Of a stretch of DNA of 9,006 bases, positions 5,422 to 9,006 are shown piece after piece (the first letter of the stretch is position 1; the number at the start of each line of letters is the position of its first letter). The DNA is from Chlamydiia bacterium (GTDB taxonomy: Bacteria; Chlamydiota; Chlamydiia; Chlamydiales; FEN-1388): assembly GCA_023269335.1 (NCBI GenBank), contig JAHFTM010000055.1, forward strand, positions 1 to 9,006, read 5' to 3'. The translations under genes were made by a program, and so were the position numbers. A model generated the notes under the pieces. That model saw only the letters and a program-made list of their open reading frames with translations, was not told the DNA's origin and did no database searches.

Positions 5422-7586
5422 TAGCCCTCTAAGTAACTCTTTGTAGCCAGGATCTTAAACTCATCGCCTTTAAAAGCAAACTTTTCTCCCAATTTTTTGC
5501 CCCACATGGCTTGCGCAAACTTTGACTGAAAGGAGAGAATAAAATTGTCAGGGTTTGCATCCCAAGGTCCTAAAATCGTATAACAAATCTTCTCACCTTT
5601 AGGTCCCATAAGCTCTACTTTAGTACCTATGCCGATAGATTTAGTTGAGATATCCTCTTTAGTGATAATTCGGGCTTTATGAAATTGATCTGAAAGCATT
5701 TTAAGCTCGCCCTGGAGGCGATTTCTACGCTCCAAAGCAAATTTATATTCAGAATTTTCACGAAGGTCGCCATGCGCTCTTGCTGCTTCAATTTCTTTTG
5801 CCACATCAATAATTTCCACAGTGCCTATGTGCTTGATACGCTCTTGGATCTGACTGAACCCCTCTTGAGTTGTCCAAATCGTGTTGAGGTCCAATGAGTC
5901 CAGCTTTTTCTCTTTAGCTAGACTTGTATGCACTACTTCAACTAGTGAATGCAGGATTTTTTTGTCGTGATCGGTAAAACTTTGACATTTTGAAGTTAAA
6001 AGCAAGAATTCACGAGCAAAATCTTGTGTGCTATTTTTCAATATATCACGAACTGCTTGAAAACGACTTCCTGTAAGATAATTGTAAATTTTCTTTGAAA
6101 AATCACGATGTTCGGATTTTAAATCTAAGGCACTCAAAAGAATGAGGAGTGCTTCAAAAAACTGATATTTGTGCTCTTGATCTTGGAAGAATGGAGCTTC
6201 ATCATTTACAACTTTCTGGAAATACCACCAAAGTGCTTCTGGATGCTTTCTAGGATGATCCATAAGCTCTTTGATACGGGCTTTTAAAAGCTCTGTATGA
6301 GACGAGTTAAGTAGATCTTTTAAAAGAAGATCTCTCAGCTGGTTCTGTTCACAAGTAAAAAGAAGCTGTAAAAAGATCTCGGCCCAGTCTTGGCGATATT
6401 CACGTATAGCAGAGCAAAGTCTCTTTTTTAAGTTCACAATTTCAATGGCTTTCAGCACTTCATCCACTTTGCGAAGTTGAATAACAAATTTTTTCAAGGA
6501 GCTTGCTTCAAGTTCAATATTCAGCGTGTTTTCTAAGAATAAAAGTACCTGCAAATGCTCAGCTTCAGATAATTTTTCTTTGAGCAGAAGTCCCTGTACT
6601 TTTTCAATGAGGCGCTGTTTTGCTTCACTATTTTTTAAAAGCTCGGGAAAATCACGAATAACGTTGTGACTTGCAGTGAGGATAGCTTCAAATGAGTTTT
6701 TTCCAAGAAATGCCTTTTCAAGCCGCTCTTCCCAAGAAGCGTGTCCTTTACGTAAGCGAAACGTCTCTTTTGCAAGAGCAGGCGTTTCAATAAGGGGCTC
6801 TTTTTTCATCTTTGCTCGAGCCTGCTGCCACCATTTTGAGTATTCCTCTTCAGGAATCACAATTCCTGCTATTTCATCTTTGATCTCTTGAGCAGTTTTT
6901 GGCCCCATGTCAGAGAGGAAAGCGGTAATTTGGGCAACTGGGTTTTCTTTAAGATCCTTTTCTAAAAGATCGGGTTCTGCAAAACGGCGAGCCAGAAAAT
7001 GTGTTTTGGCCAGCGGAATAAGTGTTTTAAATCCGTTTTTGAAGGAGATATCTTTTTTTCCGCCGCGTAGATTTTCAAATTCTATGGAAGCTTGCTCGCG
7101 CAAAAAAGAGAGGTCCATGATTTCGCCCACACCCCAGCCAGCTGTGTGAAGAACAAAATTGCCTTTTTGCATATGGTTGAGAAGAAGAAAATTAGAGAGA
7201 GCGCCTTGAAAATTATCGCCAGCCGCTCCTCGAAGACCAATGAGGCGCAATTTTTCATTAAAAAGGGAACTTTGTCCGTAGTGATCTTTTAAAAAGTTAA
7301 ATGCCAAATCATAAAGCGCGGGGGTATTTAAAGTTTCTATATCGAAAATAAGTCTATAAGATTCTTGCAATTCATCTTTGTTTTTAATAAGAGTAACAAG
7401 TGGAATAATTGCTTCTACATACTGGCCAAATTGTTGAGCGCAATCGGAGTCTTTGATCAACTTAAGGATTGCGATGATTTCTTCGCCATCTGCCATATCA
7501 CCTGCGCAGTATTCTTGCCAAAGTGTCATCAGCTTTGTGTAGTTGCGAGAGTTTAATTGTACACGAAACTCTTCAAGATAGGCCAT
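5421..7586 (-). CDS. greA: GreA transcript-cleavage factor fused to a large chlamydial N-terminal extension
   Basis: GreA inserts a coiled coil into the secondary channel of RNA polymerase and stimulates cleavage of backtracked RNA. The C-terminal about 155 residues are a whole GreA: a coiled coil with the tip motif GDLRENSEY carrying the two catalytic acids (D609 and E612, numbered from a GTG two codons upstream of this start), then an FKBP-like domain (about 653-723). Ordinary GreA is about 158 residues; here some 560 more precede it, as in the Chlamydia homologue. Most of the extension is helical and unfamiliar. Residues about 142-195, with a G-N-F-V-L-H ... G-W-G-V-G-E-I pattern, resemble the Tudor-like fold of CarD or the Mfd polymerase-interaction domain. 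I prefer ATG at 7586, preceded by GGGGTGA at good spacing, over GTG at 7592, which lies inside that site. First gene of an operon with rdgB and the NYN nuclease. Confidence 0.93.
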   Translation of the reverse strand: MAYLEEFRVQLNSRNYTKLMTLWQEYCAGDMADGEEIIAILKLIKDSDCAQQFGQYVEAIIPLVTLIKNKDELQESYRLIFDIETLNTPALYDLAFNFLKDHYGQSSLFNEKLRLIGLRGAAGDNFQGALSNFLLLNHMQKGNFVLHTAGWGVGEIMDLSFLREQASIEFENLRGGKKDISFKNGFKTLIPLAKTHFLARRFAEPDLLEKDLKENPVAQITAFLSDMGPKTAQEIKDEIAGIVIPEEEYSKWWQQARAKMKKEPLIETPALAKETFRLRKGHASWEERLEKAFLGKNSFEAILTASHNVIRDFPELLKNSEAKQRLIEKVQGLLLKEKLSEAEHLQVLLFLENTLNIELEASSLKKFVIQLRKVDEVLKAIEIVNLKKRLCSAIREYRQDWAEIFLQLLFTCEQNQLRDLLLKDLLNSSHTELLKARIKELMDHPRKHPEALWWYFQKVVNDEAPFFQDQEHKYQFFEALLILLSALDLKSEHRDFSKKIYNYLTGSRFQAVRDILKNSTQDFAREFLLLTSKCQSFTDHDKKILHSLVEVVHTSLAKEKKLDSLDLNTIWTTQEGFSQIQERIKHIGTVEIIDVAKEIEAARAHGDLRENSEYKFALERRNRLQGELKMLSDQFHKARIITKEDISTKSIGIGTKVELMGPKGEKICYTILGPWDANPDNFILSFQSKFAQAMWGKKLGEKFAFKGDEFKILATKSYLEG

Positions 7587-7612
7587 TGTCACCCCATAAC
7601 GTTTTAAGAAAC

Positions 7613-7685
7613 TCTTCTAAACCGAAGAAAGCGACATGTGTAAACCCTCAGTCCGAAGGACTGGTAGCGTAAAAACTCACACATG
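7613..7685 (-). promoter_or_regulatory. Structured 5' leader of greA (nested hairpins)
   Basis: Between the candidate greA promoter and its ribosome site, outer arms CATGTGT (7635-7641) and ACACATG (7679-7685) enclose a second perfect hairpin, CAGTCC / GGACTG with a 3-base loop (7649-7663). A third hairpin, TCTTC / GAAGA, spans 7613-7628. Together they occupy most of the leader. No T run follows any of them, so this is not a simple terminator. The function is unknown: a translation or RNA-stability element, a protein-binding leader, or a dispersed intergenic palindrome. Confidence 0.55.
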
Positions 7686-7695
7686 GCGTGAAGAG

Positions 7696-7724
7696 AGTGT
7701 ACTCGTAGTCATGATTAATATCAA
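7696..7724 (-). promoter_or_regulatory. Candidate sigma66-type promoter of the greA-rdgB-NYN operon
   Basis: On the minus strand TTGATA (7724-7719) and TACACT (7701-7696) are separated by exactly 17 bp. The -35 matches consensus in five of six positions and the -10 in four of six. The predicted start near 7689 falls just before the outer arm of the leader hairpin and about 100 nt upstream of the greA ATG. Confidence 0.5.
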
Positions 7725-7764
7725 TGAACAGCATTAAGATCTGTGTAAAAAAATTTTATAGTAG

Positions 7765-7770
7765 TATAAT
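7765..7770 (+). promoter_or_regulatory. Candidate -10 box for the 157-residue gene
   Basis: A perfect TATAAT sits 30 bp upstream of the ATG at 7801, with a second near match, TATAGT, at 7757-7762. The -35 region at the right spacing (around 7742-7747) is poor. The surrounding AT-rich stretch could also serve the divergent greA operon. Confidence 0.4.
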
Positions 7771-7800
7771 AAAAAGAGAAGCCAAGGTTAGGGAATTCTT

Positions 7801-8274
7801 ATGTCAAAAGATGCAGAGTCTAGCTCCCTTTTTGATCTTGCAAAAAAATTGCAAAAGAAAAAAGAACGGGAGCCTGTAAAAAAAGAGGAGGGACTTGCTG
7901 ACACAGTCATACCTTCTTCTGCCCAAGTCATCTCCCCAAAGGCATCTCCTGAAGAGCGCCAAAGTGTTTTTACTCGCATGAAAAAGATGCATGAGGAGAT
8001 TAAAAATAAAATTGAACAAGCCTTTGAAAGTGCAAAAATAAGCCCACGTCAAATGAAAACGTATACAGAAAATCCCGCTCATTTTCCTGCTAAAGATTGG
8101 GAAGAAATCCAAAAGACTAAAAAAATGCTGAATGAAAAGCTCGCAAAACTAGCTCCTGGTGGATCTGAAACAAAAGAAGTTGGAACAGACATCCCTGAAG
8201 AGTCCGAAAAGGAAAAGTTAAAAAAAGCAAAAAGCGGTCTGCTCTCAAGAAGGCGCTGGCTCTCTACACATTAG
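7801..8274 (+). CDS. Small charged protein of unknown function, positional counterpart of Chlamydia CT635
   Basis: This 157-residue protein is highly charged and lysine/glutamate-rich, with no signal peptide or membrane helix, so it is probably cytoplasmic. The N-terminal 60 residues are low in complexity. Residues about 57-90 (RMKKMHEEIKNKIEQAFE) form a predicted amphipathic helix, and the motif SPRQMKTYTENPAHF (92-106) looks like the most structured part. A further helix, WEEIQKTKKMLNEKLAKL, precedes a polar tail with a basic end (SRRRW). I recognise no catalytic motif. The assignment rests on position between the greA fusion and nqrA, where Chlamydia carries CT635, a small protein of similar size; homology was not tested. 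The ribosome site AGGGAA lies at suitable distance before the ATG, and a perfect TATAAT lies upstream. Confidence 0.8.
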   Translation: MSKDAESSSLFDLAKKLQKKKEREPVKKEEGLADTVIPSSAQVISPKASPEERQSVFTRMKKMHEEIKNKIEQAFESAKISPRQMKTYTENPAHFPAKDWEEIQKTKKMLNEKLAKLAPGGSETKEVGTDIPEESEKEKLKKAKSGLLSRRRWLSTH

Positions 8275-8335
8275 TCTTCTCTTTTTTTTTAACCTGAATT
8301 AAAATCGTGAAAAAAAAGTTTCTCAAGGAAAAACG

Positions 8336-9006
8336 ATGGCTCATATCAAAGTGAAACGCGGATTAGATATACCTATTGAAGCAGGGCCTGAAACTAGTGG
8401 TGAACACACTGACATTGGCATACTTGAAAAGCCAAAACAGATTGCCTATGATTTTACCTCCTTTGAAAATGTCAAACTTCGCCCGCTCGTCAAAGCAGGT
8501 GATATGGTTAAAATAGGGCAGCCTCTCTGCGAAGATAAAGATGTGCCTGGTCGTATGTTCGCGTCCCCTGCTGCAGGTGTAGTTTTTGATGTGCGTCGGG
8601 GTGAAAAAAGAAAACTGCTTGCTATCGTCATTACTGTAGCTGAACATGAAGAGTACATTGAAAAAAATCCTCTCGCTGAAAACCCAGCAAAAGTTGGCAG
8701 CCTCTCAAAAGACGCCCTCATCAAGGAACTTCTAGCAGGCGGTCTTTTTGCACATATCCGCTCTCGTCCCTTCAATTTACTTGCAAACCCTGCAAAGCCT
8801 CCTCGCTCGATTTTTGTAAAAGCCGTTGAATCTGCTCCATTTTTACCCTCCGCAGAACTTCAAGTTTTGGGCAAAGAGCGTGAGTTTCAAGTGGGGCTGG
8901 CAGCACTTAAAAAACTAACCGATGGTCCTGTGCATCTCGTTTTCCGCCACGACACTCCTTGCAAGGCGTTTCTTGAAGCCAACGGCGTTGAAAAACATAC
9001 TGTACA
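8336..9006 (+). CDS. nqrA: Na+-translocating NADH:quinone reductase subunit A (partial, 3' end missing)
   Basis: The frame opens at ATG 8336, six bases after AAGGA, and stays open to the right edge, giving 223 codons of a protein that is normally about 450-465 residues. The N-terminus shows the NqrA pattern: IKVKRGLDIPIEAGPE (4-19), then VKAGDMVKIGQPLCEDKD (52-69) and FASPAAGVVFDVRRGEKR (75-92), a biotinyl/lipoyl-like hybrid domain, followed by KELLAGGLFAHIRSRPF, the conserved region that leads into the SLBB-like part. NqrA is the peripheral cytoplasmic subunit of NQR, the enzyme that oxidises NADH, reduces quinone and pumps sodium out of the cell. Chlamydiae use NQR in place of a proton-pumping complex I. 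The nqrB-F genes are not in the window; in Chlamydia nqrA stands apart from them. Confidence 0.93.
   Translation, partial: MAHIKVKRGLDIPIEAGPETSGEHTDIGILEKPKQIAYDFTSFENVKLRPLVKAGDMVKIGQPLCEDKDVPGRMFASPAAGVVFDVRRGEKRKLLAIVITVAEHEEYIEKNPLAENPAKVGSLSKDALIKELLAGGLFAHIRSRPFNLLANPAKPPRSIFVKAVESAPFLPSAELQVLGKEREFQVGLAALKKLTDGPVHLVFRHDTPCKAFLEANGVEKHTV

Noticed and set aside
6676..7556. Several plus-strand open frames of 60-80 codons opposite greA
   Set aside because: They are antisense to a well-supported conserved gene, have no ribosome sites of note and show no recognisable protein features.
7630..7690. tRNA or SRP-like RNA in the greA leader
   Set aside because: There are two nested stems but no T-loop (GTTCGA-like) motif, no anticodon arm of the right size and no SRP GGAA/GCAG signature. 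It is better described as a leader hairpin or palindrome.
7788..8112. Minus-strand open frames opposite the 157-residue gene
   Set aside because: They are rich in Phe, Ser and Leu as expected from the complement of a lysine-rich gene and show no domain signal; the plus-strand frame has a good ribosome site and -10 box.
8275..8290. T run after the 157-residue gene as an intrinsic terminator
   Set aside because: Nine T's are present, but I found no GC-containing inverted repeat immediately before them, so read-through into nqrA is equally likely.
8363..8775. Minus-strand open frames opposite nqrA
   Set aside because: The plus strand reads an unmistakable NqrA N-terminus through the same bases, so these are shadows.

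Overview
The window looks like a chromosomal piece of a member of the Chlamydiae, most likely an environmental (amoeba- or arthropod-associated) lineage rather than Chlamydia itself. The reasons are a 720-residue GreA with a very large N-terminal extension, a small lysine-rich protein divergent from it, and then nqrA. This order matches my memory of greA (CT636), CT635 and nqrA (CT634) in Chlamydia. DNA is AT-rich and most intergenic gaps are short.

Left part (1-3928). The 5' part of a membrane protein gene with an EF-hand loop leaves the left edge on the minus strand. Divergent from it are three tandem plus-strand paralogues, each with a lipoprotein-type signal peptide followed by a GT32/DXD-type glycosyltransferase domain. 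The first two overlap; the third has a possible promoter of its own. Exported sugar transferases make little sense in a periplasm that lacks sugar nucleotides, so surface display or delivery to the host is the attractive hypothesis.

Middle (3925-4203). The whole convergent intergenic space is filled by a tandem array of a palindromic unit of 113 bp: one copy with a 13-bp deletion, one complete copy and one truncated copy. The complete copy folds into a 35-nt-arm hairpin followed by a T run, which is the shape of an intrinsic terminator.

Right part (4204-7586, minus strand). A tight operon, greA fusion > rdgB > NYN-domain nuclease, joined by a 1-base overlap and a 3-base gap. It combines rescue of stalled RNA polymerase, clean-up of non-canonical purine nucleotides and a probable RNase. 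It is preceded by a sigma66-like promoter and a structured leader of about 100 nt. The GreA extension contains a short stretch that resembles a CarD-type RNA-polymerase-binding Tudor fold.

Right edge (7801-9006, plus strand). A 157-residue charged, probably cytoplasmic, protein of unknown function is followed by the first 223 codons of nqrA, subunit A of the sodium-pumping NADH:quinone reductase, which runs off the window.
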